Under the pieces are notes generated by a model. It was not told where the DNA came from. It saw only the letters and a list, made by a program, of their open reading frames with translations, and made no database searches. Shown piece after piece: positions 23,739-32,146 of a stretch of DNA of 64,000 bases (position 1 is its first letter; every line of letters starts with the position of its first letter). The position numbers and the translations under genes are program-made. The DNA comes from Paenarthrobacter aurescens. Its GTDB lineage: Bacteria > Actinomycetota > Actinomycetes > Actinomycetales > Micrococcaceae. The stretch covers positions 174,136 through 238,135 of the forward strand of contig NZ_JAOEFX010000009.1 of NCBI RefSeq assembly GCF_025421775.1, given 5' to 3'.

Positions 23739-26277
23739 TCACTGGGTGTTTTTCGGGGGACGGAAGGGAGTACACACCCGTGGATAAGGGCAGCCGGATC
23801 ACCATGGTCAGGCCGCCGCCGGGCGTTTCCTCGGCGGTGAGGGTGCCGCCCATTGCCTCGGTGAATCCCTTGGCCACGGCGAGTCCCAACCCCACTCCAG
23901 TGGCGGCCGGGACGTCGTCGAGCCGCTGGAAGGGCTGGAACATTTGGAGCACGCTGGCCGCGGGGACACCCTGGCCGTGGTCGATGATCCGGAGTTCACT
24001 GGCCGGCTGCCCGGCCAAGGTGGTGGTGCTGAGTCCGCCAGCGGCGCCAACAATCACGACGTCGGAGTTCGGCGCGTATTTCACGGCATTTTCCACGATG
24101 TTGGCAACCACCCGTTCAAGCATGCCGGCGTCGGCGTCCACCTCGGGCATGTTGGGGAGGAGATCTACGCGGACCCGTCCGGCCGGGACCCCATGCAGGG
24201 CCGCTGGAATCACGTCGAACCAACGGACGGGTTTGATCAGGGCGTTCACGGAATCGGAGGTAATCCGGGACATGTCCAGGAGGTTGCCCACCAGCACGTC
24301 CAAGCGATCCGAGCATTCATCGATGGTGGCCAGAAGCTCCTGTTCCTCTTGTTCCGTGTAGTGGATCCCGGGCTGCCGCAGGCCGCCGACGGCCAGTTTG
24401 ATGCCGGCCAAGGGGGTGCGGAGGTCGTGGGATACGGCGCGGAGAATGGACGTGCGCATCGTGTTGCTTTCGGCCAGCCGCATGATTTCGCGGCGGCTCG
24501 CTGCAAGTTGCCGGCGTTCCAGCTGTGCTGAGAGGTGTGAGCCGAAGGCGCCGAGCAGGCGGCGGTCGCTGGCAGGGAGGACCCGGCCGGTCAGGACCAG
24601 CCGCGTGCTGGCGTCGATCTGTTCGATGTTCTCGTTGTCGTCCGGGGCTTCCTCCCCGGCCGCGGCTACGAGTCGCCAGCCGTCGTCAGGGGAAGACAAC
24701 TCGTAGAGGGCGGCCCGGCGGACCTGGAAGACGTCCACAGCCTGCTCCAGCAGGCCCACCACCGTGTCCTCGGCCGTGGTCGCTCCGCGGGTGAGATCAC
24801 CCAGGGTGGCTGCTTCGGAACGGGCCCGGGCGGCCTCCTTGGAGCGCCTGGCTGAAAGGTCCACCACCACGGCCACAGCGGAGGAAACCCCCGCGAAGAC
24901 CAACAGCGCCAGCAGGTTCTGGGGATCGCTGATGGTCAGGGTGCCAAGGGGCGGAACGGAGAAGAAATTCACCAGGGCACTGCTCCACAGGGCACCCAGC
25001 AAAGCGGGCCACAGGCCACCCACCAGTGCAACGGCAACAGAACCGCTGAGCTGGACCAGGACGGCCGTCGCGATGTTGTGCGATGGGCTTGCGGCCAACA
25101 GGAGTTGCAGCAGGACGGGCACCACAATGGCCATGGCAAAGCCAACCATCACCCGGACCCGGCCCAGGTCGCGTGGCCGCGAAGGCTCCTTGCCGCGGCC
25201 ACCAAGGGGATGCGAAACCATGTGTACGTCGATGTCGCCCGAGTCCCGGACCACTTTGTTCCCCACGCCGCCGGTGAGCCGCCCGGCCAGGGCCTTCCGA
25301 CGCGATACGCCCACCACGATCTGGGTGGCATTGACGCTTCGGGCGAAGTCGAGCAAGGCTTTGGCGGGGTCCTCACCAGCAACAATGTGGTAGCTGCCGC
25401 CGAGGTCCCGGATGAGGGTGCGTTGGGCTTCCAAGGCCTGCGGGGATTCGGCGGCCACGCCATCAGCCGCGCGAACATGGACGGCCAGCAGATCGCCTCC
25501 GTTGACACGTTTGAGGATCCTTGCGGCCCGTCGGATCAGGACCTCACCTTCGGGACCACCTGTCAGTCCGATGACGATGCGTTCCCTGGCCGGCCAGCTT
25601 TCCTCGATCTGGTTTTCTTCACGGTAGCGGGCCAGGCCTTCGTCCACCCGGTCCGCAAGCCACAGCAGGGCAAGCTCGCGGAGCGCCGTCAGGTTACCCA
25701 CTCGGAAGTAGTTGGACAGGGCCGCGTCGATCTTGTCCGCGGCGTAGATCTTGCCGTCGCCCAGCCGCTGCCTCAGCAGTTCCGGCGAGATGTCCACCAG
25801 GTGGATCTGGTCGGCGCGACGCACGACGTCGTCCGGGACAGTCTCCGCCTGGTGCACATCGGTGATGGCGCTGACGACGTCGCCCAGGGAGGCCAGATGC
25901 TGCACGTTGACGGTGGAGAGGACATCGATACCCGCTTCCAGGAGTTCCTCAATGTCCTCCCAGCGCTTGTGGTTGCGGCTGCCGGGGATGTTGGTGTGCG
26001 CGTACTCGTCAACGATGGCTATGTGCGGCCGACGCTCCAGGACGGCGTCCAGGTCCAGTTCCTCAAACGAACTGCCCCGGTAGTCGATGCTCCGGGTGGG
26101 GATGACTTCGAGCCCTTGGGTCAATGCGCGGGTATCGGCGCGGCCGTGGTGCATGGCGAAGGCCACCACCACGTCCTCGCCACGGCCAAGCAATCTGTGG
26201 GCTTCCTCGAGCATGGCGTAGGTCTTGCCGACGCCCGGGGCAGCCCCCAGGAATATTCTCAGTGTTGCCCGCGCCAT
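23719..26277 (-). CDS. kdpD: Sensor histidine kinase KdpD
   Basis: An 852-residue full-length KdpD. In order: the N-terminal KdpD domain with Walker A GAAPGVGKT (about 12-20), a Usp-like domain (about 240-360), four membrane helices (about 380-480), a GAF-like region, the phospho-acceptor SHDLRTPLAG (about 620) and a HATPase domain with DHGQGVP and GLGLAVAKGF. It senses K+ limitation and phosphorylates KdpE. It follows kdpC by 29 bases. Confidence 0.95.
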   Translation of the reverse strand: MARATLRIFLGAAPGVGKTYAMLEEAHRLLGRGEDVVVAFAMHHGRADTRALTQGLEVIPTRSIDYRGSSFEELDLDAVLERRPHIAIVDEYAHTNIPGSRNHKRWEDIEELLEAGIDVLSTVNVQHLASLGDVVSAITDVHQAETVPDDVVRRADQIHLVDISPELLRQRLGDGKIYAADKIDAALSNYFRVGNLTALRELALLWLADRVDEGLARYREENQIEESWPARERIVIGLTGGPEGEVLIRRAARILKRVNGGDLLAVHVRAADGVAAESPQALEAQRTLIRDLGGSYHIVAGEDPAKALLDFARSVNATQIVVGVSRRKALAGRLTGGVGNKVVRDSGDIDVHMVSHPLGGRGKEPSRPRDLGRVRVMVGFAMAIVVPVLLQLLLAASPSHNIATAVLVQLSGSVAVALVGGLWPALLGALWSSALVNFFSVPPLGTLTISDPQNLLALLVFAGVSSAVAVVVDLSARRSKEAARARSEAATLGDLTRGATTAEDTVVGLLEQAVDVFQVRRAALYELSSPDDGWRLVAAAGEEAPDDNENIEQIDASTRLVLTGRVLPASDRRLLGAFGSHLSAQLERRQLAASRREIMRLAESNTMRTSILRAVSHDLRTPLAGIKLAVGGLRQPGIHYTEQEEQELLATIDECSDRLDVLVGNLLDMSRITSDSVNALIKPVRWFDVIPAALHGVPAGRVRVDLLPNMPEVDADAGMLERVVANIVENAVKYAPNSDVVIVGAAGGLSTTTLAGQPASELRIIDHGQGVPAASVLQMFQPFQRLDDVPAATGVGLGLAVAKGFTEAMGGTLTAEETPGGGLTMVIRLPLSTGVYSLPSPEKHPVNGIRHE

Positions 26278-26306
26278 AACGTCATTCTTCCACTCGGAAC
26301 GGGAGC

Positions 26307-26918
26307 CTAATGATCATTGCCGGCCGCTGCGACATCCAGGTTCAGCAGGGTCACGTTGACCGACGGTTGGCCCAGGAACGCTTCCAGTCCGCTGCTTGTC
26401 CGCTTGTCCACCAAACCCTGCACAACGTCCGTGCTGAGCCCGTGGGCTGCAGCAACCCGGGCCACTTGCAGCTTCGCGTACGCAGGTGAGATGTGTGGAT
26501 CAAGGCCGGACCCGCTGGCCGTCACCGCATCGGCGGGGACGTCGGCCTCACTGACGCCTTCTGCCGCGGCCACTGCGGCCCGGTTGGCGGCAACGGCGTC
26601 GAGCAGTTTCGCGTCGTTGGGGCCCAAATTGCTGGCCGAAGACGACGCGGGATCCCATCCGACGGCTGAGGGCCGGGCGTGGAACCACGCGGGATCCTGC
26701 GTGCCGGCGTCGTCCGCAGACACTTGGGCGATCAGTGCCGATGCCGCGGGTTCGCCCGCCGGGTCCTTGACCACTGAACCGTTCGCTTGGAAGGGAGCCA
26801 CCAGTTGCCCGACCCCGAAGATCGCAAGCGGGTACAGGAGCCCCAGGACGATGGTCGCGAGAAGCAGGAACCGGGCTGCGGTGCCCGCTTGGCGAAGATA
26901 ACCGGTAAACACATTCAT
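26307..26918 (-). CDS. kdpC: Potassium-transporting ATPase subunit KdpC
   Basis: A 203-residue protein with a single N-terminal membrane helix (ARFLLLATIVLGLLYPLAIF) and a soluble outer domain including SGSGLDPHISPAYAKLQVARVA, the KdpC hallmark. It stabilises the KdpFABC complex and aids K+ affinity. It is nine bases from kdpB. Confidence 0.95.
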   Translation of the reverse strand: MNVFTGYLRQAGTAARFLLLATIVLGLLYPLAIFGVGQLVAPFQANGSVVKDPAGEPAASALIAQVSADDAGTQDPAWFHARPSAVGWDPASSSASNLGPNDAKLLDAVAANRAAVAAAEGVSEADVPADAVTASGSGLDPHISPAYAKLQVARVAAAHGLSTDVVQGLVDKRTSSGLEAFLGQPSVNVTLLNLDVAAAGNDH

Positions 26919-26927
26919 GGTGGAGTC

Positions 26928-29066
26928 CTAGCCGATGCCGGGGATGAGGGAAATGATCAGGTCAATGAGCTTGATCCCGAGGAACGGTGCCACGAGGCCG
27001 CCGAGGCCATACAGCAGCAGATTCCTGGCAAGCGCTTGATTCGCGGACACTGCCCGGTACTTCACGCCGCGCAGCGCCAAAGGGACCAGTACCAGGATGA
27101 TGAGGGCGTTGAAGATCACTGCCGAAAGGATGGCCGACGACGGACTCGCCAGTCCCATGATGTTCAGCATCCCGAGCCCCGGGAAGGCAGCAGTGAACAG
27201 CGCGGGCACGATCGCGAAGTACTTCGCCACGTCATTGGCCACCGAGAACGTGGTCAGCGCCCCGCGTGTAATGAGCAGTTGCTTGCCGATGCCCACGATG
27301 TTGATCAGTTTGGTGGGATCGGAATCCAGGTCCACCATGTTGGCTGCTTCCTTGGCAGCAGGCGTGCCGGAGTTCATCGCCACGCCCACGTCAGCCGCGG
27401 CCAAAGCGGGCGCGTCGTTGGTGCCGTCACCCGTCATGGCCACCAGCCGTCCTTCGCCCTGCTCCCGGCGGATCACGTCCAGCTTGTCCTCCGGCGTGGC
27501 TTCCGCCACGAAGTCGTCGACGCCCGCCTCCGCCGCGATTGCCTTTGCCGTCACGGGGTTGTCGCCGGTGATCATCACCGTGCGGATCCCCATCCTGCGC
27601 AGCTCCGCGAAACGGGCGTGCATGCCGGGCTTGACCACATCGGCCAGGTGCACTGTTCCCAGGACCCGGGCGCCGCCGTCGTGCGTGTGTTCGGCGACCA
27701 GCAGCGGCGTGCCGCCCTCGGCGGAGATTTCCTGCACTCGCCGCTGGACTTCTGCAGGCATGCGCCCGCCGGCTTCGGTGACGAAGCGTTCGACGGCGGC
27801 CGCGGCGCCTTTGCGGATCAGGCGCCCGTCGACGTCCAGGCCGCTCATGCGTGTGCTGGCCGTGAACTCCACGATGCTGATGTCCTTGGAGTCCTTGCGG
27901 AGGTGGTCAAGCTCCGGGCCGTCCACGCCCTTGTCGTTGGCGAGCTCCACAATGGAGCGGCCCTCAGGGGTTTCATCCGCAAGGCTGGACATCCTGGCCG
28001 CGGTAATGAGTTCGTGGCGTTCCACGTCGTTGGCCGGGAAGAAGTTGACCGCCCGCCTGTTGCCGTACGTGATGGTGCCCGTCTTATCCAGCAGCAACGT
28101 GGTGATGTCACCGGCAGTTTCCACTGCCCGCCCGGAGGTTGCCAGCACGTTGTGTTGGACCAGACGGTCCATGCCGGCGATACCGATAGCCGGAACCAGG
28201 GCGCCAATGGTGGTGGGAATGAGGCAAACCAGGAGGGCGACCAGGACGATCGGCGACGGCGTTGCTCCCGCCAGCGACGCGAGCGGGGCCAGGGTCATGG
28301 TGACCACCAGGAACACGATGGTCAACGAAACCAGGAGCACGTGCAGGGCGATCTCATTGGGAGTCTTTTGACGGACGGCTCCCTCAACGAGTTTGATCAT
28401 CCGGTCAATGAACGTAGCTCCGGGTTCAGCCGTGATGCGGACCAGGATCCGGTCCGACAAGACCTTGGTACCGCCGGTCACTGACGAACGGTCACCGCCG
28501 GACTCCCGGATGACCGGTGCTGACTCGCCCGTGATGGTGGACTCGTCCACGCTTGCCAGGCCTTCGATGATTTCGCCGTCGGAGGGGATAACGTCACCCG
28601 CTTCGCAGATGACGACGTCGTTGAGCTTGAGGTCCGTGCCGGCCACTTCCTTGGTGGTTCCGTCGTCCAGCCGCAGGCGGGCCAGGACGCCCTTGCGGCT
28701 GGCGCGGAGGCTGTCCGCCTGGGCTTTCCCCCGGCCCTCGGCGATGGCCTCGGACAGGGTGCCGAACAGGACCGTCAGCCAAAGCCACGCCGTGACAACG
28801 ATGCCAAAGACTGCCGGCTTGAACACACAAATCAAGGTGCAGGCGGCGGCTCCCACCAGCACCACGAACATGACGGGCGAATGGACCATCTGCCGGGGAT
28901 CCAGTTTCTTGAACGCCACCGGCAGGGCAGCGCGGAGAGTGGCGGCATTGAGTTTCGCCGGAGCCTTGGTGTGGTGCTTGTGTTCCCCGGGTGTTCCGAG
29001 TGGGTTGCCGTCAGCGTAGGTGAGTGCTGACGTGTCCGCGGCTGCAGCCGTGCTGGACCGGGTCAT
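26928..29066 (-). CDS. kdpB: Potassium-transporting P-type ATPase KdpB
   Basis: A 712-residue P-type ATPase. The phosphorylation motif is DKTGTIT, the nucleotide domain has the usual FTASTRMSG and KGA segments, and the hinge is TGDGTNDAPALA. The TGES motif of the actuator domain is also present (TITGES). It drives high-affinity K+ uptake through KdpA. Its start overlaps kdpA by four bases. About 70 residues of N-terminal extension precede the first helix. Confidence 0.96.
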   Translation of the reverse strand: MTRSSTAAAADTSALTYADGNPLGTPGEHKHHTKAPAKLNAATLRAALPVAFKKLDPRQMVHSPVMFVVLVGAAACTLICVFKPAVFGIVVTAWLWLTVLFGTLSEAIAEGRGKAQADSLRASRKGVLARLRLDDGTTKEVAGTDLKLNDVVICEAGDVIPSDGEIIEGLASVDESTITGESAPVIRESGGDRSSVTGGTKVLSDRILVRITAEPGATFIDRMIKLVEGAVRQKTPNEIALHVLLVSLTIVFLVVTMTLAPLASLAGATPSPIVLVALLVCLIPTTIGALVPAIGIAGMDRLVQHNVLATSGRAVETAGDITTLLLDKTGTITYGNRRAVNFFPANDVERHELITAARMSSLADETPEGRSIVELANDKGVDGPELDHLRKDSKDISIVEFTASTRMSGLDVDGRLIRKGAAAAVERFVTEAGGRMPAEVQRRVQEISAEGGTPLLVAEHTHDGGARVLGTVHLADVVKPGMHARFAELRRMGIRTVMITGDNPVTAKAIAAEAGVDDFVAEATPEDKLDVIRREQGEGRLVAMTGDGTNDAPALAAADVGVAMNSGTPAAKEAANMVDLDSDPTKLINIVGIGKQLLITRGALTTFSVANDVAKYFAIVPALFTAAFPGLGMLNIMGLASPSSAILSAVIFNALIILVLVPLALRGVKYRAVSANQALARNLLLYGLGGLVAPFLGIKLIDLIISLIPGIG

Positions 29067-30730
29067 TTGATAAGTCCTTCTGCGAGTGGGCCCAGGGCGA
29101 GGGCAGGGAAGTAGCTGAGGGCCGTCATGATCACGGTGACGCTGAGGAGGAGTGAGCCGAAGAGCCCTCCGTGGGTTGGCACGGTTCCCGCTGATGCGGG
29201 GATCTTCCTTTGTCGCGCCAAGGATCCGGCCAAGGCAAGAACCAAGGCGATAGGGAGGAAGCGTCCCAGTAACATGGCAATTCCGAGCATCACGGACAGA
29301 TACGGTCCGGAACTGGTGATACCGCCGAACGCTGAGCCGTTGTTGTTGGCGCCGGAGGTGAACGCATACAACAACTCACTGAATTGGTGGGGTCCCGCCG
29401 CCGGCGCATTGGCCATGACGTCCGGGAGCAGCGCTGTGATGCCGGCCAGGACCAGCACCAGAGTGGGGGTCACCAGGATGTAGAGGGCCGCAAGCTTCAT
29501 TTCCCGCGGGCCGATCTTCTTGCCCAGGAACTCCGGCGTCCTGCCGACCATCAGGCCTGCGATGAAGACGGCGATGATGGCCAGGACCAGCATGCCGTAC
29601 AGTCCGGAACCTGTACCTCCGGGGGCCACTTCACCCAGCATCATGTTCACCATGGCGATTCCGCCCGCGAGCGGGGGAAGGGAATCATGGGCCACATTCA
29701 CCGCTCCGGTGGAGGTGAGGGTGGTGGACGCGGCGAAGATGGAGCTCGCGGCTGGCCCCAACCGTTGTTCGAAGCCTTCACCCAAGCCTCCGGCCGCCGA
29801 CGATGCAGCCCCTTGGCCCGACGCGACCGCCCAGCCCATCAGGGCAGTGGAGGTCAGCCAAAGAGCGGCCATGACGCCGGCAACGGTGAAGCCCTGGCGC
29901 CGGTCGCCGACCATCCTTCCGTAGGTATAGGGAAGGGCGGAAGGGATGAGCAGGATCAGGAACACCTGGAACAGGCTGGTGAAGACGCTCGGATTCTCGA
30001 AGGGGTGGGCAGAGTTGGCGTTGAAGTAACCGCCGCCGTTGGTGCCCAGGACCTTGATGGCTTCCTGGGAGGCTACCGGTCCACCAGGGATCACCTGGGT
30101 GACGCCGGTGGCTTGGTTGACAACCTCGGTGGACCAGAAATTCTGTACGACGCCGCCCATCACCAACGCGATGGCACCCACTGCGGCGATAGGCAGCAGG
30201 ATCCGGAATGAGGCCCGGGTGACGTCAACCCAGAAATTGCCCAGACGGTCCGTCTTTGTCCGTACGATGCCGCGGATCAAGGCCACCGCCACCACAATTC
30301 CGACTGCGGCGGAGAGGAAATTTTGCACGGCCAGGAGGCACATCTGGACGAAGATGCCCACGGTGGCCTCCGGCGCATACGTTTGCCAGTTGGTGTTGGT
30401 GACAAAGGAGATGGCCGTGTTCATGGCGATCCATGGATCCACTCCCGGAAGCCCGTTGCTTCCTGGCAGCACACCTTGAAGTCTCTGCAGGGCAAAGATG
30501 GCCAGGATGGAAACAGCCGAGAAGACCAGAACGCTGCGCAGAAATACAGGCCAGCTCTGTTCAGTTCCTGCATCCACCCCGGCGAGTCGGTAGAACACCC
30601 GCTCCGGCTTTGAATGAGAGCTCCCCGAGAAAACCCGTTCCATATAGATGCCCAAGGGCTTGTGCAACAGAAGCAACGCGAGGAGAAGGACAGCTATTTG
30701 GGTGATGAATGATGCCGTGCTGAAAACCAC
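29063..30730 (-). CDS. kdpA: Potassium-transporting ATPase channel subunit KdpA
   Basis: A 555-residue, roughly ten-helix K+-channel-like subunit. Several selectivity-filter-like loops are visible: SFVTNTNWQ, GTNGGGYFNANSAHPFENP, STTLTSTGAVN and TSGANNNGSAFGG. It starts with GTG six bases after kdpF and overlaps kdpB. With KdpB, KdpC and KdpF it forms the K+ pump in the membrane. Confidence 0.96.
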   Translation of the reverse strand: MVFSTASFITQIAVLLLALLLLHKPLGIYMERVFSGSSHSKPERVFYRLAGVDAGTEQSWPVFLRSVLVFSAVSILAIFALQRLQGVLPGSNGLPGVDPWIAMNTAISFVTNTNWQTYAPEATVGIFVQMCLLAVQNFLSAAVGIVVAVALIRGIVRTKTDRLGNFWVDVTRASFRILLPIAAVGAIALVMGGVVQNFWSTEVVNQATGVTQVIPGGPVASQEAIKVLGTNGGGYFNANSAHPFENPSVFTSLFQVFLILLIPSALPYTYGRMVGDRRQGFTVAGVMAALWLTSTALMGWAVASGQGAASSAAGGLGEGFEQRLGPAASSIFAASTTLTSTGAVNVAHDSLPPLAGGIAMVNMMLGEVAPGGTGSGLYGMLVLAIIAVFIAGLMVGRTPEFLGKKIGPREMKLAALYILVTPTLVLVLAGITALLPDVMANAPAAGPHQFSELLYAFTSGANNNGSAFGGITSSGPYLSVMLGIAMLLGRFLPIALVLALAGSLARQRKIPASAGTVPTHGGLFGSLLLSVTVIMTALSYFPALALGPLAEGLIK

Positions 30731-30736
30731 CTGCCG

Positions 30737-30835
30737 TCACCACTTTTCCGGGTGAAGCAACACAGCCAGCAAGTACCCGGTCATTGCAAGGCCCACGACG
30801 AACAATGCAACCCACATGATGGCATCCAGGTTCAT
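30737..30835 (-). CDS. kdpF: Small membrane subunit KdpF
   Basis: A 32-residue peptide with one membrane helix (IMWVALFVVGLAMTGYLLAVLL) ending HPEKW, the characteristic KdpF C-terminus. It stabilises KdpABC. Its ATG overlaps the stop of an upstream 37-residue membrane ORF by four bases (30832-30835). Confidence 0.9.
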   Translation of the reverse strand: MNLDAIMWVALFVVGLAMTGYLLAVLLHPEKW

Positions 30836-30945
30836 TGCCCGCTCACCGGGCCCTCGCCGTCGATCATTTTGCCCAAGAGGTGGGCCACCCACATCACGAT
30901 CCCCATGCTTGCCACGAGAATCGCCACAACAGCCACGTCGGCCAT
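30832..30945 (-). CDS. 37-residue single-helix membrane ORF at the head of the kdp operon
   Basis: An ATG at 30945 with a good ribosome site (AAAGGA, spacing 6) opens a 37-residue frame: MADVAVVAILVASMGIV, then MWVAHLLGKMIDGEG, then a short tail. It has one membrane helix and a charged end. Its TGA overlaps the kdpF ATG as ATGA, the coupling seen at real operon junctions. I do not recognise the family. It may be a second KdpF-like stabiliser, a leader peptide or an interaction partner of KdpD. Confidence 0.65.
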   Translation of the reverse strand: MADVAVVAILVASMGIVMWVAHLLGKMIDGEGPVSGQ

Positions 30946-31317
30946 TGGAACGTCCTTTCATCCGCGCCCCGTTTGCGGGGCTGATGCCAGTCAACTCCCG
31001 TGAAAGTGGCGAAAAGGCGTTCCTTACGGTTCCTTAACGCGGTGGCGCCGAATCTTGACGCGCTCTTAACGCGCCCGCCTGTTGGCGGGCTTCACGAAGC
31101 GGCCGGGGTGACGCGTCCAGCCGCCCGGATCACGCACGCCCCCGGCAATTTATCTTTCAAAGGCCCACAAATTTGCGTCATTGTGGGCTATCTTGATCGT
31201 TAGGCAGCTCAAATTGACAATTCCCCGGGATAGTCAGCAGGCTGCTTAGTAATAATGCTGTTGTTCTACGTTCCACAGCACGTTTGCAATTGTTCCGTAT
31301 CGATGAAAGGAAATGCC
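30946..31317. promoter_or_regulatory. kdp control region and upstream gap
   Basis: This 372-bp gap carries a GCCCCG-TTTG-CGGGGC hairpin (30966-30981) in the presumed kdp leader, four direct repeats (31021-31072) that fit an OmpR-type regulator, a GCCCGCC-TGTT-GGCGGGC hairpin (31073-31090), and a TTGACA at 31214-31219 on the plus strand that could belong to the small gene at 31318. No other gene is seen in it. Confidence 0.55.
31021..31072. promoter_or_regulatory. Candidate KdpE boxes
   Basis: On the plus strand: TCCTTACG (31021), TCCTTAACGC (31031), TCTTGACGC (31053) and TCTTAACGC (31064). They form two pairs with 10- and 11-bp periods, about one helical turn, as OmpR/PhoB-type dimers require. 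They lie 76-127 bp upstream of the first kdp ORF. Confidence 0.5.
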
Positions 31318-31539
31318 TTGGCTGTTTCTGTTGAATTGGGCAAAGCACTCGACAAATCCTACGAAAATGCGACCCTGGACGAAGTCCTTGCCGCGCCGCC
31401 CTCTGCACTTGCCGGACTGACTGAAAAGCACGACGAACTACTGGCAGGGCTTGGCATCAAGACGGTGGGCGACCTCGGCAGCAACAAGTTCTTTGCCACC
31501 GCCGGCGTCCTGGTGGCGCTGGCCGGAAAAGCTGACTAG
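31318..31539 (+). CDS. Small helix-hairpin-helix-like protein, unknown function
   Basis: A 73-residue acidic protein beginning with TTG, chosen because AAAGGA lies six bases upstream; the in-frame ATG at 31303 has no ribosome site. The core LAGLTEKHDELLAGLGIKTVGDL resembles a helix-hairpin-helix or SAM-like fold, a pattern of small DNA- or protein-binding domains. A strong terminator follows at 31551. It is probably a single-gene transcript; its role is unknown. Confidence 0.65.
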   Translation: MAVSVELGKALDKSYENATLDEVLAAPPSALAGLTEKHDELLAGLGIKTVGDLGSNKFFATAGVLVALAGKAD

Positions 31540-31550
31540 GGACCCACCCG

Positions 31551-31592
31551 AAAGCGGACGACGACGGCAAGTCCCGTCGTCGTCCGCTTTTT
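31551..31592. terminator. Rho-independent terminator, 17-bp stem
   Basis: Perfect 17-base arms around a CAAGTC loop followed by a T-run. It is placed between the small plus-strand gene and the convergent membrane protein, so it can serve both strands. Confidence 0.9.
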
Positions 31593-31599
31593 GTTGTGT

Positions 31600-32097
31600 T
31601 CAACGCAATATTTCCACCAACGCCACCCACGAAAACACCACTGCGCCAATCAGCGCCACGATGGTTCCGAGCGCCACCACTACCAATCCGGCCGGAAGCG
31701 ACAAAACAATCAGCACCCCGCCCACGGCATAGACCACCAGTGGGAAAACGAACGAGGCAATGTGCTGGGCATCCCAGCGATGCTGATGGCCAGGGGTATC
31801 GTCCTGGAGGATGGCGCGGGCCGCGAGGAAGGCGATCACCCCGCCGGCCAGCGATCCCACAAGGACCTCGACGCCGAAGGCCCACAGCTCCTGCCCTGGA
31901 ATGAGTGCCGCACACGCCAGCACCACGCCAAGGATGAGCGCGGAAATCGCGGCCCCTGCCCTGGCGGCCAGGCCGCGTGACTCGGCGATCTGTTTGATGT
32001 TCACGGACAGCGCCACGATCAGCAGCCCCCCGAGCGCTGCGCCGGCACCGGCGATCGCCACGTTGAACTCGCCCCAGGAGGCCAGTGCGGATTCCAT
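31600..32097 (-). CDS. Five-helix membrane protein, unknown function
   Basis: A 165-residue protein with about five membrane helices and a short NIKQIAESRGLAARAG loop. The ATG at 32097 (MESALASWGEF) is chosen over a longer upstream frame because the extension is low-complexity and unlike a membrane N-terminus. I do not recognise a characterised family. It overlaps nothing and lies downstream of the 32-39 kb operon on the same strand, with 49 bp between. Confidence 0.65.
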   Translation of the reverse strand: MESALASWGEFNVAIAGAGAALGGLLIVALSVNIKQIAESRGLAARAGAAISALILGVVLACAALIPGQELWAFGVEVLVGSLAGGVIAFLAARAILQDDTPGHQHRWDAQHIASFVFPLVVYAVGGVLIVLSLPAGLVVVALGTIVALIGAVVFSWVALVEILR

Positions 32098-32146
32098 GGG
32101 CCAAGGGTAACGACCCGCATCAGTACTTGCCAGCTTGCTCCAAGTC

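Noticed and set aside
25078..28484. Plus-strand frames of 410 and 565 codons
   Set aside because: Antisense to kdpD, kdpC and kdpB; no family features.
30966..30981. Hairpin in the kdp leader as a riboswitch
   Set aside because: A six-bp stem alone; no conserved riboswitch core recognised, so it is only noted as a hairpin.
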